Shown: piece by piece, positions 43,609 through 55,102 of the stretch
Position numbering within the stretch: the stretch's first letter is position 1
Layout: the number at the start of each line of letters is the position of its first letter
From: Fagopyrum homotropicum
Taxonomy: Eukaryota > Streptophyta > Magnoliopsida > Caryophyllales > Polygonaceae
DNA: 64,000 bases
Assembly: GCA_033239125.1 (NCBI GenBank)
Contig: BSWB01000004.1
Span: 138,830,426-138,894,425, forward strand
Reading direction: 5' to 3'
Notes under the pieces: generated by a model
The model's input: only the letters and a program-made list of their open reading frames with translations
What the model was told of the DNA's origin: nothing
The model's database searches: none
Made by a program: the position numbers and the translations under genes

Positions 43609-45170
43609 TGTTAGCATGAAATATGACTATATTTTAGGCACTTGTTTTAGTTATTTTTCCCTCTTTTGTGTGTACATGGATGTGAGTTAGAGGCATTTGT
43701 GAGCTCATTCACCCACTTTGTCGATATAGAGATCTACACTAGCTTCGTTTTGTTTATAGGTGAATAAAGGCTTGAATCAGAGCAAAATGATGGAAGGAAA
43801 GGAATATTAGATCATGTTAGATGCTTTGGAGGAGCTAAGGAAGGAGCATGAGTCTAACTCACATCCATGTACACACAAATGCCTCTAACTCACATCCATG
43901 TACACACAAAAGAGGGAAAAATAACTATAAACAAAACGAAGATGGTTGTTGGGCTTTATTCACCTATAAACATAAAGTTACACGGTCTAAACCATGGCCG
44001 TGGAAAGTGATGAGACCGTGATTTCCATGACGAAGATGACTTGTCATATTTGCCACGTCAGTGACAGTTATTGGGCTTTCTCGTAACCCTATTTCGCCCT
44101 ATAAGAAGGCTGGGGAAGGGAGTTTCGAGGACTTTCGCTTAGAGCTTCGGAGACGGCTGCTTAGGGTTGGAATTGGACCTTGCTTACGACGGAAGATTGG
44201 AGATTCTGAAGTGTGGTTTTTGAAGACGCGATATTGGAGATTGCGTACTTTGGAGATTTTCTTAGGTTTCGATTTCGGAGAGGGATTGACATCCATTCTT
44301 CATTGTTGCCTGAGATTATTGTGAGGATTCTTGTTCCATATTCTGAATCCATTGAACATACTATTTTGTTATTCGAATTTGAGATTGATTTTAAGTGTTT
44401 ATTGAGTTTTCGAGGGTTTTCATCTTTCTCTCTTTCATATTTGCATATTGATATAATGACAATGATTATTGGCTAAAACCCTTTAGCAATTCTAAGATGA
44501 AGGGTTAATAGTTGTGGCTTAGATGATGATAGATCGATCATAAATAGATTGGACCCTGAGAGTGTGAGAAAACTCGTCGACACCCTAAATTACGTGCTGT
44601 TCTTGAGTTCCACGACCGTGGAATCTCAAGATTTGGCCATGATTTTCCCTATTTTACGACCTTTGCTTTTGCTTCAATCCAAAGTTAAAGATTTGCTTTA
44701 ACCTAGCCTGGCTTGCCTTTCCTAGGTAGTAGTGAGACTCAACATCCTCTATTTCAGTTTCGAGTGTCATAACCTTAACCGTTTTAGTTTGTCTTTGATC
44801 CTTTGGGTTTTGGCTTGGGTATTTGATATTAATTCTTGTCCTTTTGATCCTTTCTATATTGCAGCCTCAAACCTTTATAGAGAGAGCGTTTGGGTAAGAC
44901 ATATAGGGTTTCGGAACTTCACCGTACGAAATCTTACCTTAGTTATACCTTTGCAATTCTCGACTCTGTCCTTATATCTATAGTATATCTTGAATCGATT
45001 GACACAATTTGGCATCCAGATCTTTAGGGTTGCTGTTTTCCCCAATATTTGCAAAGCTTTTATACTTTTACTTGTTCGACTATTTGAAAACTAAATTTGA
45101 CTCACCAAATCCCTGAGTTTGATACTCTGGAATACTTACTTAACTACGCCGATCCATACACTGCGGGTTC
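43609..45170 (+). mobile_element. solo LTR G, left part
   Basis: Starts TGTTAGCATGAAATATGAC, the same type as the LTR of B. With 56888-56947 it makes a 1622-bp LTR ending GGCGAACA, flanked by TSD ACGAG (43604-43608 and 56948-56952). No internal sequence, so it is a solo LTR. It contains a TATA box context CCCTATAAGAAGG (44098-44110), palindromes (43985-44030, 44590-44650) and an internal inverted duplication. Split by E at TSD GGTTC. Confidence 0.9.
43651..43924. repeat. 51-bp perfect inverted repeat plus 27-bp direct repeat in G
   Basis: 43651-43701 is the exact reverse complement of 43874-43924. A 27-bp direct repeat (43853-43879 and 43884-43910, period 31) overlaps the right arm. Shorter inverted pieces of 43744-43772 recur around 43925-43980. 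The arrangement is absent from the B LTRs, so it arose in this copy or its close lineage. Confidence 0.88.
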
Positions 45171-46952
45171 TGTTCGCTCCAAACGGTGCGTGCAAGCTTT
45201 AAATTTATAACCCTAGATGTAAGCTTAAAACAAGGATGCGAATCCGCAGTGTACGGGTCAATCGTAGTAAAAAGCAAGAAAGTTCAGGGGTCGATCACAG
45301 GGACTTAGTGAAACAAAGCAGGTGTAGGTTGTCAATGCAACTACTAACCACAAAAGTGATTAACACAATCAAAGATGATAAAAAGTCAATTAAGGAAATA
45401 TACAATTCTAGGGATTAAAGCATCTAGTTGTGGTTCCAACTCGAGATCTAAAGATAAGCGGACAAAGCTGAGATTTTTGCAAAGGGAAGGTGTTACTAAA
45501 GTGGAATAGATCACCGGGTAAGTCTCACTACTCACTAATCCCAAACCGTAACTCCTATTACCGGGTAAGTCTTAAGGAATTAAGGAAAAGAACTATAACC
45601 TCAAACTAACACTCCAACTAAGGGAATAGAATCAACCTTTACCAGGTAAGTCTCAGGCTAACTCACAAAGATGGAATGAAAGCACACTCAAACCCCAATA
45701 AAGGATAAACCTTTATTACCTACACTTATGATCTTTGGTAAACAAACAAAGGAATTACCGGGTAAGTCTCATCTTGAGCTTGCATTGAACCAGGAAAGGT
45801 GTAATAAGAATAGGATTTGGCAAACTCTAACACTTAACTCTCAGTTACGGATCAGAAAGGTCACCTCGGTCAGAAGAATTCCACCCCGGCCGAGATGTTC
45901 ATCGACTGAGCGAGGTATTCTAGGATTAAGGATAAAGACTCGAGCTTTCAGGGTCCTACTGTGATTAAGATTATTCTATTATTGTTTTTCCCACAACCTT
46001 CAGCCAATCACCCTAGAATCACACAAAGAAATTAGCCACTCATCATCATGAAAGCAATAATCAAATATAAGGGAAGAAAGTGAATAATTGAACACAAAAA
46101 CCTTAAGAACAAGGCTTCAATAACTGAATCAAATATCAAACAACAAGCGTTCCTTGGATCACAATCCAATAAGACAATCAACAAGAAGGGAATCTAAGAG
46201 AATCTTACAAAACCCTTCACAAAAGCTATCAAAGCTATCAACTTCCTTACTTCAATCTTCCTTCAACCTTTAAAAAGGTTCTTCAAATCTCTCAGCTATA
46301 ATGGGGTGAAATGGCTATCTAAGCACGTATGCGGCGTTCAGCCCTAAGCGGATGTTATGCGGCATCTGAATTTGTGGAAAATCCAACCCTTTTTATAGGA
46401 AAATTACCTCCCAAAGATAAAAGATCTTAGAAAAGATATTTTCCCATAAAATAGGTAAAATATATGGGCTAAATTATCTTCTTCCTTCCAGGAATCCAGC
46501 CTAAAAATATAAGATCCTCTTTCCAAAAATAAAAGATCTCAGCCAAGAATAAAATATCTCTCGCCGCGTCCAAGGTGTTCGCCTCGGTTGAGCAGCTCCT
46601 CTAGATCACCTCGGTCGAGATGGTATTGTAGCTGACCGAGGTGACTCTAAAATGAATGTGAAATCTCATCAAATCTGGTCCAAAGTGAATCTTCAATCCA
46701 TTTCCATGATTCCTGGATTCTTCCTTAAGCTTCTGAATGTAGCTCCAATGACTCCTTAGCTCCTTTAGCTCCATTTTGATGCAAAACGTGCCATTTTACC
46801 TACGATTACAACGAAACTTGGTGTAGACCTCGATTCCCGTAAAGGCAGATGAAACGACAATATAATCACATAATATACATCCAAACATGCAGATTATTGA
46901 AGATAAAACGTCTAAACAGGCCCCAAAGTATAGACAAAAATCCATGCTATCA
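45171..46952 (-). repeat. element E 3' LTR
   Basis: TGTTCGCTCC to CATGCTATCA on the plus strand. Four ACCGGGTAAGTCTCA-type repeats at 45513, 45560, 45641 and 45757. Palindromes at 45860-45915 and 46565-46635. Confidence 0.94.
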
Positions 46953-46991
46953 AAATACCCCATACTTAGCCCTTGCTTGTCCCCAAGCAAG
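46953..46991 (-). other. PPT and GNRA-type hairpin (E)
   Basis: Perfect 8-bp stem with loop GGGA on the element strand (46991-46972), then a PPT containing AAGTATGGGGTATTT, then the 3' LTR. Confidence 0.82.
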
Positions 46992-48256
46992 TTCCGAATA
47001 TAAAATACAAGATATAATGGATTATAAGTCATAAAGATCAATGAAAAAGTCTTTCAAAACATTTTAATGGTGTGCTCAAATCATAGATCACTCTAAAAGA
47101 ATGTTTCATCGAATTTAAAATCAAAATATGATCAAAACATTTTATAAGTATAAGAAAGTTGTTCATCTTTGCATAAAATCATAGAATGCATAATAAATCA
47201 TAATCATCGAAATTAATCATGTATAATCCAGTTTAAACCACTAAGTCAATCAACAAGCTCGAGGTCTCAAGGGCTTTTCAAGAGAAGGTCAAGAAACGTG
47301 TGAGGGTGGGATGTATATAGGGAATGTGGTGCTATAACCGAAGCGTAGGAAGTCAGCAATCATCAATTTCTCAAGATGCCTCAAACCCTTGATGCACATA
47401 CCATGACCCATTAGGAATATCGCTCAATCCGACTTTGGCAAGACACAAACACCCGGCTATGTGAATGGTGCCGAGTTACTCATCATCATGATTGACTTCC
47501 CCAAACCTATTTGTTTCTTTCTAACTTTCAGCCAACATCTCAACTTTTCTTTCACTTGCTTTTCACTTGCTTGCTTCCAAATTCCCGAATAGGTAAAGGG
47601 AGACAAATATGTATATGAGGGGCTAAGCATGATCAAGAAGAAGAAGAGAAGAGAATGAATTGCCTTGGTCTTTCCAGGAAGAAAGTGAGAGAACTCATCA
47701 TGTGGTGTCAACCTTAAAATTCAATATAATTTGGATAAAAATAAAGTATTAAACATGCCAAAATTTCAAACAAAGCATTTAGCAACTTAAACATATCATA
47801 AAACCTTTCAAACATATAAAGATTTCAAAACCAATCAGCAAACAAAATCATCACTGAGGTCATATCCAGATAAGAAGCACAAAATCGTTTCGAAAAACTG
47901 TTCCAGTTAAACCACCTCGGTCGAGATTTTCTAAGTCAACCGAGGTGAAGTACCTCGATTGGTCAGAATCACTTCGGTCGAGGTCAAAAAAAAATTTTTA
48001 AACCGGTTTTTGACGTTTTTCTCAATCAAATAACCTGTATGCATGCATGTAATCTCAGATAAGCACATAGAGCATAAATAAGATAATAATATCCGAAATA
48101 GAGTCGAGTCATACATCCATAGTCAAATAACATATCCAAATACCCCATACTTGGGACACATTGTCCCAATGGGTCAAAATAAGTCTAAAGAAACAAAGTA
48201 CTCACCGGATAAAGCTGAGCTGCATAATAAATAAATAAAGAAAATCCTGCAAGCTC
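46992..48256 (-). other. element E 3' noncoding region
   Basis: No supported ORF. Conserved noncoding block at about 47335-47510. Palindromes at 47915-47985. Colinear with 41200-42496 of D. Confidence 0.7.
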
Positions 48257-49627
48257 TCAATAATCTCGATCCGGTGGTGGTGGTGGCACGTACGGGTACT
48301 GAGATGGGTCAAATGGATAGCCCATGATATGCTGAAACTGAATCTCAGCCATCGTGTGCTGGTAATGTAGTCTCTCCTGCATCTCTCTGATATCCAGGGA
48401 CAGGGCAGCGTAGGAATCTATCATCTGATCCGTCAGATCATCGATCCGACGGTGAGCAACTGGATCCCTCTGCCTGCGTACCCTACGCCTAGCGGGACGT
48501 GCTGGTGCTGCAGCTGGCTCCTCCTCAGTCTCGTCGTCATCTAAATCAATGACCGGCGCACTAGTCCTAGTTGTATATGTGCCCGTATCCATAGGAGCAC
48601 CGCCATCCTCATCATCATCATCCTCATCCTCCTTAGCTGGCCCCTGAGCTACTGCTGCTGCTGCCTCTCTGGCGTCCTCCATCAGCGGAATCCATACAGT
48701 CTGCTAGTAGTGTGGATCATACACGGAGAATTGAGCTGACCACCTAATACCCTGGGGTGCAGTCTGCTCCCAGGGCATCGCCACATATGGCGTAGTAAGA
48801 CCGCGAGGAACCAGTATCCTCCGTGTGATCATCTCCTGAAGCCCGAGTGGCTTGGCAGCCGCCACCATAGTGCATGCACTCAGATCCAAGTCCATGTAAC
48901 TCGCAATATGAGTCACTATACCTCCACAGCCGATGTCCCCCTTGGCCTTTGCCTTGATCTTGTGCAGATCCTCCGCCAGCATCATCCCAAAGTCTGGAAT
49001 TCCTCCGGTCACCATGCAGTACAAACTCAGAAGCTCACCCTGTCTGATCTTCTGGGGCGTTTCAGTACGCGCCAGAAGAGTCTCGCTGAAGATCTTGTGA
49101 GCTAGTCTAAAAGCTAGATGGAATATAATCTTCTCCTTGGAATCTCCAGGTCTCTATCTGTCTGCATGCTCAACCACATGAGCAATTTGTCCCCATAACT
49201 CTCGAGCTACAACTCGAGAGGGAAAATCAGTAACAGTTGGGGCCGGGAAGCCAAAGATATCCCGCCAGTGGTCCAGGGGAACTAAATAATTCCGGTTCAT
49301 CAACCGGTACTTGATGGTGCGCTCGGTGGGCAAGTAGGTGACGGAGCTGACAAACTCCAACGTCGGCTCTAGGTAGGCCGGAGCTCGGATCTCAATGAAC
49401 TGCTCTAAGCCCACAACAGATATCATCCGCCTCAAGTCCTCATCAACATAGATGCAGTCGAAAGCAAGTATGTCCAAGAAACGTGGTGCAACCACTGGAC
49501 GGGCCGCTAGACGGTCATAGTCAACCTAGTGACGCTCATGGATCACCGGTCTAGAACGGCGTGAAGAAGAAGAAGAAGGAGAAGGAGAAGATCTGTCTCT
49601 CAGCACAAGCTGCCTGTCAGAACTCAT
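48257..49627 (-). pseudogene. Athila third ORF (ORF-1-like), three stops (E)
   Basis: Start Met at 49627 (MSSDRQLVLRDRSSPSPSSS). One frame throughout, interrupted by TAG at 49526-49528, another just before 49154 (where A has a Trp codon) and another just before 48704. The first is best explained by C-to-T and the others by G-to-A. The central domain is homologous to that of A (YRLMNRNYLVPLDHWRDIFGF; GDIGCGGIVTHIASYM) but diverged. The C-terminus has an acidic stretch, a basic RRRVRRQR patch, a coiled-coil-like helix and a YPYVPPPPP tail. It lacks the Trp heptads of A and B. No membrane segment. Confidence 0.82.
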
Positions 49628-50450
49628 TTTCTGCAATCTGTCAGACCACCTCGGTCTCTCTGACAAGTCTCAAGAACACCTCGGCCGAGGCGCAGGCCGA
49701 CTGGATCGAGGCAAAAAACTATTTGATCACAACTCTCAAAAATCCAGTTCTTTTCCCCCAATATCACTACCAAAGGTTCCTATGGGGTACTTAATCCTTT
49801 TTCAGCAGAATGCAGGGGCAACCAAAGCCCAAATCGAAAGGAATAAGTGGAAGAAGAGGGAGTTAGGGTTTTTTCAGATTTGCTCGATTCGGTTCGTTTT
49901 TGCTGCAGATTGATGGTTGCAAATCGATCTTCTACCCTTTCCTTGTAGTTTGGAAGCGAGAATCGTCGAAAACGAGCGAAGAACGAAGAAGCAAGGTGAA
50001 TATTGCGCCGCGGTCGAGAAGGAAGTAGAGGGAGGAGAGAGAAATCTCAGTCCCCTTTTATACCCTTTTCTGGAACTGCTGTCACCTCGGTCGAGATGGT
50101 CTCGACTGGACCGAGGTGGTACAGACCGAGGTGGATCTTCAGAAACCCTAGTCGCCTCGGTTGCTCAAGAATCATCTCGGTCGAGGTGCTGTGACAGCAA
50201 CCGAGATGTGTCTCAGTCAAACTCCGTCTTCTCAAATTCTCGAATTTCTGTCCTTCAAGTTTTTGCTCCTGGGTTGTATTCCTTCCTTAGATGTCACCTG
50301 TTGTCTGTCTAGGACGCCAAAAACAAAACAAAGCAAAGCAAAAGCAAACTATCTAAAGCTAGACTAGAAAAAGGGAAAAGAAAGCAAGACCTTAGGTTGC
50401 CTCCCAAGAAGCGCTTGATTTAAGGTCGCTAGTTGGACCGTACGGTATCC
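49628..50450 (-). promoter_or_regulatory. spacer with palindrome array, integrase deleted (E)
   Basis: No gene seen. Palindromes at 49645-49700 beside the third-ORF start and 50085-50225, the same relative positions as in A and B. The AGCGCTTGATTTAAGG region near 50411 matches D near 40850. Confidence 0.5.
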
Positions 50451-51281
50451 CTAAACGTGATGGGAGGTATCCTCACCCCATACTTCACCTTCATCGTGGG
50501 GTGAGATAAGTAAGTCTATCAAACGCTCCAATAAGTGCAAGTGCTCATCGGGGAATGAATCGTCTATGGGTGGATCGTCCTTCTCGCGTGAAGAGAAAGG
50601 TAGCCGGCTGAGGTGATCCACAACAGAATTTTCGGATCCCTTCTTATCGCGTATCTCTAGGTCAAATTCTTGAAGCAAGAGAATCCATCGAATAAGGCGT
50701 GGCTTGGCATCCTTCTTAGCAAGCAAGTAACGAATGGCTGCATGGTCGGTGTAGACAATGACTTTTGCCCCTACTAAGTAAGAACGAAACTTCTCGAAAG
50801 CATATACAACCGCCAATAGCTCCTTCTCGGTGGTGGCGTAGTTACGTTGGGCTTCATCTAGCATCTTGCTAGCGTAGTAAATGGAGGTTGTCCGCCCATC
50901 CTTCTTTTGTCCAAGCACAGCTCCTACCGCCACATAACTCACATCGCACATGATCTCAAAGGGCAAGGTCCAATCCGGAGGCTGGATAATGGGAGCGGAG
51001 ATCAACGCTTCCTTAATCCTGTAAAATGCATCAAGACATTCCTGGGAAAACTCAAAAACAACATCTTTATTCAAGAGGTTAGGTAGTGGTTTAGAGATCT
51101 TTGAGAAGTCTTTGATGAATCTCCTATAGAAACCTGCATGCCCGAAAAAACTCCTCACACCTTTAACAGAACAAGAGGGAGGGAGTTTCTCAATAGTCTT
51201 GATCTTAGCGCGATCTACCTCAATACCTCGATTAGAAACGAGGTGTCCTAGCACAATGCCTTCATTAACCATAAAGTGACA
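50451..51281 (-). pseudogene. pol: RT thumb and RNase H, fused to integrase tail remnant (E)
   Basis: An open frame of about 273 codons. RT end (GIVLGHLVSNRGIEVD), connection, and RNase H (first motif CDVSY instead of CDASD, so the Asp is kept; TDHAAIRYLLAKKDAKP; HLSRLP). After EHLHLLERLIDLL it jumps to GEVWGE, the integrase C-terminal region, and stops. The whole integrase zinc finger and core are deleted. Confidence 0.87.
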
Positions 51282-52126
51282 CTTCTCTCAATTCAAAACA
51301 AGATTAGTGTCTTCACATCTTTGTAGCACTAGAGAAAGGTTAGACAGGCAGTCATCAAAAGAGGAACCATATACTGAAAAATCATCCATAAATACCTCCA
51401 TGATCTCCTCTATATACTCGGAAAAGATCGTCATCATCATCGCTGGAAGGTAACGGGTGCATTGCATAATCCAAATGGCATCCTCCTATAAGCGAATGTC
51501 CCCCATGGACAAGTGAAAGTGGTCTTCTCTTGATCATCCGGATGGATAGGAATCTGGAAGAAACCACTATAGCCATCTAAATAGCAGAAGTGTGAATGCT
51601 GGGCTAACCGTTCGAGCATTTGATCAATGAAGGGAAGTGGAAAATGGTCCTTCCGAGTGGCCACGTTCAGCTTCCTATAGTCGATGCAAACCCTCCAGCC
51701 CGTGACGGTCCTAGTTGGGATTAACTCGTTGTTCTTATTCGTCACAACGGTCATCCCTCCTTTCTTCGGAACTACATGTACTGGGCAAACCCACTTGCTG
51801 TCCGAGATAGGAAATATGATACCTGCATCCAACAACTTAAGAATTTCTTTCTTCACAACCTCTTTCATGATCGGATTTAACCGTCTTTGAGGTTCCCGTG
51901 AAGTCTTATGATCGTCCTTCATTAGTATTCTATGCATGCAGAAAGAAGGCTTAATGCCAATAAGATCATCAATAGTATAACCCAAAGCCTTTTGATCCTT
52001 CCTCAGGACATGCATTAGTTTAGATAATTCAGATTCGGAGAGGGAAGCACTAACAATGACGGGATAAGTAGAATCCGGTCCAAGAAAGACATACCTCAAG
52101 TGACTTGGGAGTTGTTTAAGCTCCAC
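51282..52126 (-). pseudogene. pol: reverse transcriptase (E)
   Basis: The frame at 51437-52126 contains RT fingers and palm (VPKKGGMTVVTNKNNELIP, RVCIDYRKLN, FCYLDGYSGFFQIPIH, MPFGLCNAPVTFQR) and then breaks by an indel near 51440. The catalytic FMDDFSVYG is in the next frame (about 51382-51400). RT is therefore frameshifted just before its active site. Confidence 0.86.
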
Positions 52127-54221
52127 AACTGGGGGTGCTTTCTGAGGGGGGATCCTTGCTTCCTCCTTCCAGTGGAGTAGATCGAAGAACCGGACTTTCA
52201 GAAGTCTCAGTTGACATCATCTCGTTTTCAACCTCGGTCGAGGTCCAGAGAGGTTGACCGAGATGTTCTTCAGTCACCTCGCTTGGTCCAAAAAGTGCCT
52301 CGGTCGAGGTACTGCAACTGGAACCGAAACTGGAGATCTTCTTCTCCTGGATTAGTCTTTCAAGTTTAGCTCCTAGATCTTCTTCCAGCGCCTTTAAGCT
52401 CCGTATATCTGCATCACAAGAAGCATCTATACCTTCCTCCATTAAGCTAAAACTAATAACCTTTTCAAATGGATCTTTAATAAGGATAGAGCTCACCAAT
52501 TCTCTTGATTCTTCTTCATCATAGATGTTAAAGATATCATCTCCTAGCTGCTCTCCCTTCATTGCCGCAAGTAATGCAAACTCCACTTCATCTCCGCCAA
52601 TGTTGAATTTTAACTTGGCGTTCTTACAATCCACATTGCAACCCGAAGTTGCTAGAAATGGTCTCCCGAGAATGATAGGAATGGGATAATCTGCGGGAAT
52701 GTCAAGTACAACAAAGTCTATAGGTAAATAGAACTTACCTAACTTGACCGGAACATCCTCCAAAATGCCCACGGGATGGGTAATGGAGCGGTCCGCCATG
52801 TATAGCTGTATCTTCACCGGATTGGGCTCTCCAAGTCCGATCTTAACACATAGCTCCAGCGGGATGATGCTCACACTGGCTTCTAGATCACATAAGGCTT
52901 CACAAGTGACATCCCCAACTTGAATGGGAATGCAAAATGAGTCGGGATCTCTCAACTTGGGTGGCATCTTCTCCTTCATGATTTGAATAAGCTCCGAGGA
53001 TTTAGATGTCATCCTTACTTCACCAAAGTCTTCCAACTTCCTCTTCCTCGATAGAATCTCTTTCAAGAACTTCCCATAGGCGGGCATCCCTAGAATAGCA
53101 TCAAGGAAAGGGATATTAATGTGTAGTTTATTCATCAAGTCAAGGAACTTACCAAAGTGCTTGTCTAGATGTGCTATGGCCCTTGACTGGGGGAATGGAA
53201 GTGGTGGTTTATATGCAGGAGGTGGAATATAAACTTCAGTTTTCTCCTCCGCTTTCTGTGGCTCCACCTCGGTTGGCATCTCGGCCGAAGTGTTCTTCGA
53301 CTGTACCTGGACCGAAGTGGTTTTCATCTGTACTGGCATCGACCGAGGCACTGGATCTGCAGTCTTCAGTCCACTCCTCGTCGTTATTGCCATAATCTGT
53401 CCCTTGGGGTTGCTTTCCGTCCTTGCTGGAAGCTTCCCTGAATCTCTTGGCGCTTCATTCGCCTTGTTAAAGAATTGTTGTTCTAAGGCTTTTTGTGCCT
53501 TCGAAAATGAAGTCATGGATGTCTCCATAGAGTTGAGCTTGATCAAGATGGCCTCCAGCACCGCATCTTTCTTTTCCGGCTGGGACGAACTCGATCCTTG
53601 CTCCTGGCTCTTTAATGGAGTAGAAGAAGAAGAAGAAGAAGAAGAAGAAGAAGAAGAAGAAGAGAGGAAAGGATTAGAGGAGTCATTGGAGTTAGAGTAA
53701 GGGTTACCCGAATTTTGGTTGTTTGTCCTCCAATTATTGCTGTTGGATCCTCTATTGTTGTTGTAGTTGTTGTTCCGGGAACCGTCGTTGTTGTTCCGAT
53801 AACTATTGTTGTTCCTTGATCCTTGATCTTCCTTCTTGGTTTGAGAAACTAAGAGTTCCTTCAATTGTTTCACATCATTCTTCAAAGAAGTGAGTTGATC
53901 ATTGTTAGGCGGAGCATCTTGAAAGTTGACTCTTTTAACTCCACCTTCAGCTCCTTGGTGGGAGTATTTCTCCATGTGCAAAGCTTGCTTCTCTATGAAC
54001 TCCCAAGCTTCGTCAATCGGCATGTCCATGAACGTGCCGGCGGATAGTAGTTGAAGGTTGAACTGGGTGTTTCCGTCCAGTACCTTGAAGTATATCTCCA
54101 ACAACTCTATCTTTGGAATCCCATGATGTGGGCAATCCAAAAGAATGTCTTTAAATCTCTCCCATGACTTGGACAAGCTCTCCTTGTCCTTCATGATGAA
54201 TGCATTAATCTTCCCTCTCAT
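52116..54221 (-). pseudogene. gag-pol: gag C-terminal half and protease (E)
   Basis: An open frame of 701 codons. Capsid-like C-terminal part; VKQLKELLVSQT; Asn-rich linker; a run of Ser encoded by a GAA/TTC-type microsatellite; linkers with in-frame palindromes (53265-53350 and 52230-52315); and aspartic protease with active-site DLEA instead of DLGA (52878-52889). It is cut from the gag N-terminus by a one-base loss in a C run near 54240. Confidence 0.88.
53622..53662. repeat. GAA microsatellite encoding poly-Ser (E gag)
   Basis: An uninterrupted GAA run on the plus strand that reads as a Ser run on the coding strand. D has no such run at the matching place. Confidence 0.9.
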
Positions 54222-54973
54222 TTCAGCAGTTTTAGAGGGGGAAAGAATTTAGTCAAGAACTCTATCGTCATCTCCTCCCAAGTATTGATTTTTCTTGGAG
54301 GAAGAGATTGATACCAAGTAAGTGCTCTATCTTTCAAAGAGAAGTAGAAAGGCCTTAGCTTGTAATTGTTGTTTTCTATTCTTGAAGGTCTCAAGGTCTC
54401 CATCAAGATCTCATAGTTTTGTAGATGTTGATGCGGAGATTCCCTCTCTAGCCCTCCAAACTGGCATTGGCGAATCATAGAAAGAACTTGCGGTTGAAGC
54501 TCATAATCATGGTCCGCTGGATCACCTAGGTTGACTCCTGGACGCCTTAGTTGCTCATTGGGGTCCATCCTTTGCCCTAGGGTCTGTGGAATACCTGCAA
54601 AAAGAACATCTCGGACTGGCATCCGAGGTAGAAGTATCTCGGCCGGGGCAACAGATACTGGATTCTGCCTCGGTCGAGGATCTGGAGCAGGATCTTTCCT
54701 CGGTCGAGGATCTGGGTCCGGTCGAGGTTGATACTGGTCTCGTAAAGCCGCCATATCTGCTTCGATCGCCTCAGTCCTTGTGCAAGTTTCTTCCCTCTCC
54801 AGTCTCAGTTCTTCCTTGCTGAGGCGTAGTTGTTCTAACGCCTCCTTCAATTCGGCCTTAAGATCGCGATTGTCTTGGTTGGCCATCTTCGCTTCTTACA
54901 AGCGTCTTTTGTATGTCTTTTCTGGTTCGGGATCGTAAGGAACGATTTCCTTCCCAGCGCGGGTTCTTCGCAT
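54222..54973 (-). pseudogene. gag: gag N-terminal half (E)
   Basis: Starts MRRTRAGKEIVPYDPEPEK at 54973, with a TAA at codon 26 where D has a Lys codon. It reopens at MANQDNRDLKAEL and runs to 54218. A charged coiled-coil-like region is followed by a linker with several CTCGGTCGAG palindromes (54600-54730), then QRMDPNEQLRRPGVNLGDP and the capsid-like domain start. Confidence 0.86.
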
Positions 54974-55079
54974 AAACCTAAGAAAAAGAACCTGTGAAAG
55001 TCACTCAAGTAGAGTGGTTAGTAGAAACAGGGGCAAGTGCCCCGAAAGCCAACCGCAACCGGCTCGGTCTAGACTAAGT

Positions 55080-55096
55080 CCCCGGCAATGGCGCCA
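55080..55096 (-). other. primer-binding site with one mismatch (E)
   Basis: The element strand reads TGGCGCCATTGCCGGGG, one G-to-A change from the tRNA-Asp complement seen in A, B and D. Six bases from the 5' LTR at 55103. Confidence 0.88.
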
Positions 55097-55102
55097 AAAA
55101 CT

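Noticed and set aside
53622..53662. Simple GAA repeat as a regulatory or structural element
   Set aside because: It lies in frame and encodes a Ser run in a low-complexity gag linker; plain slippage explains it.
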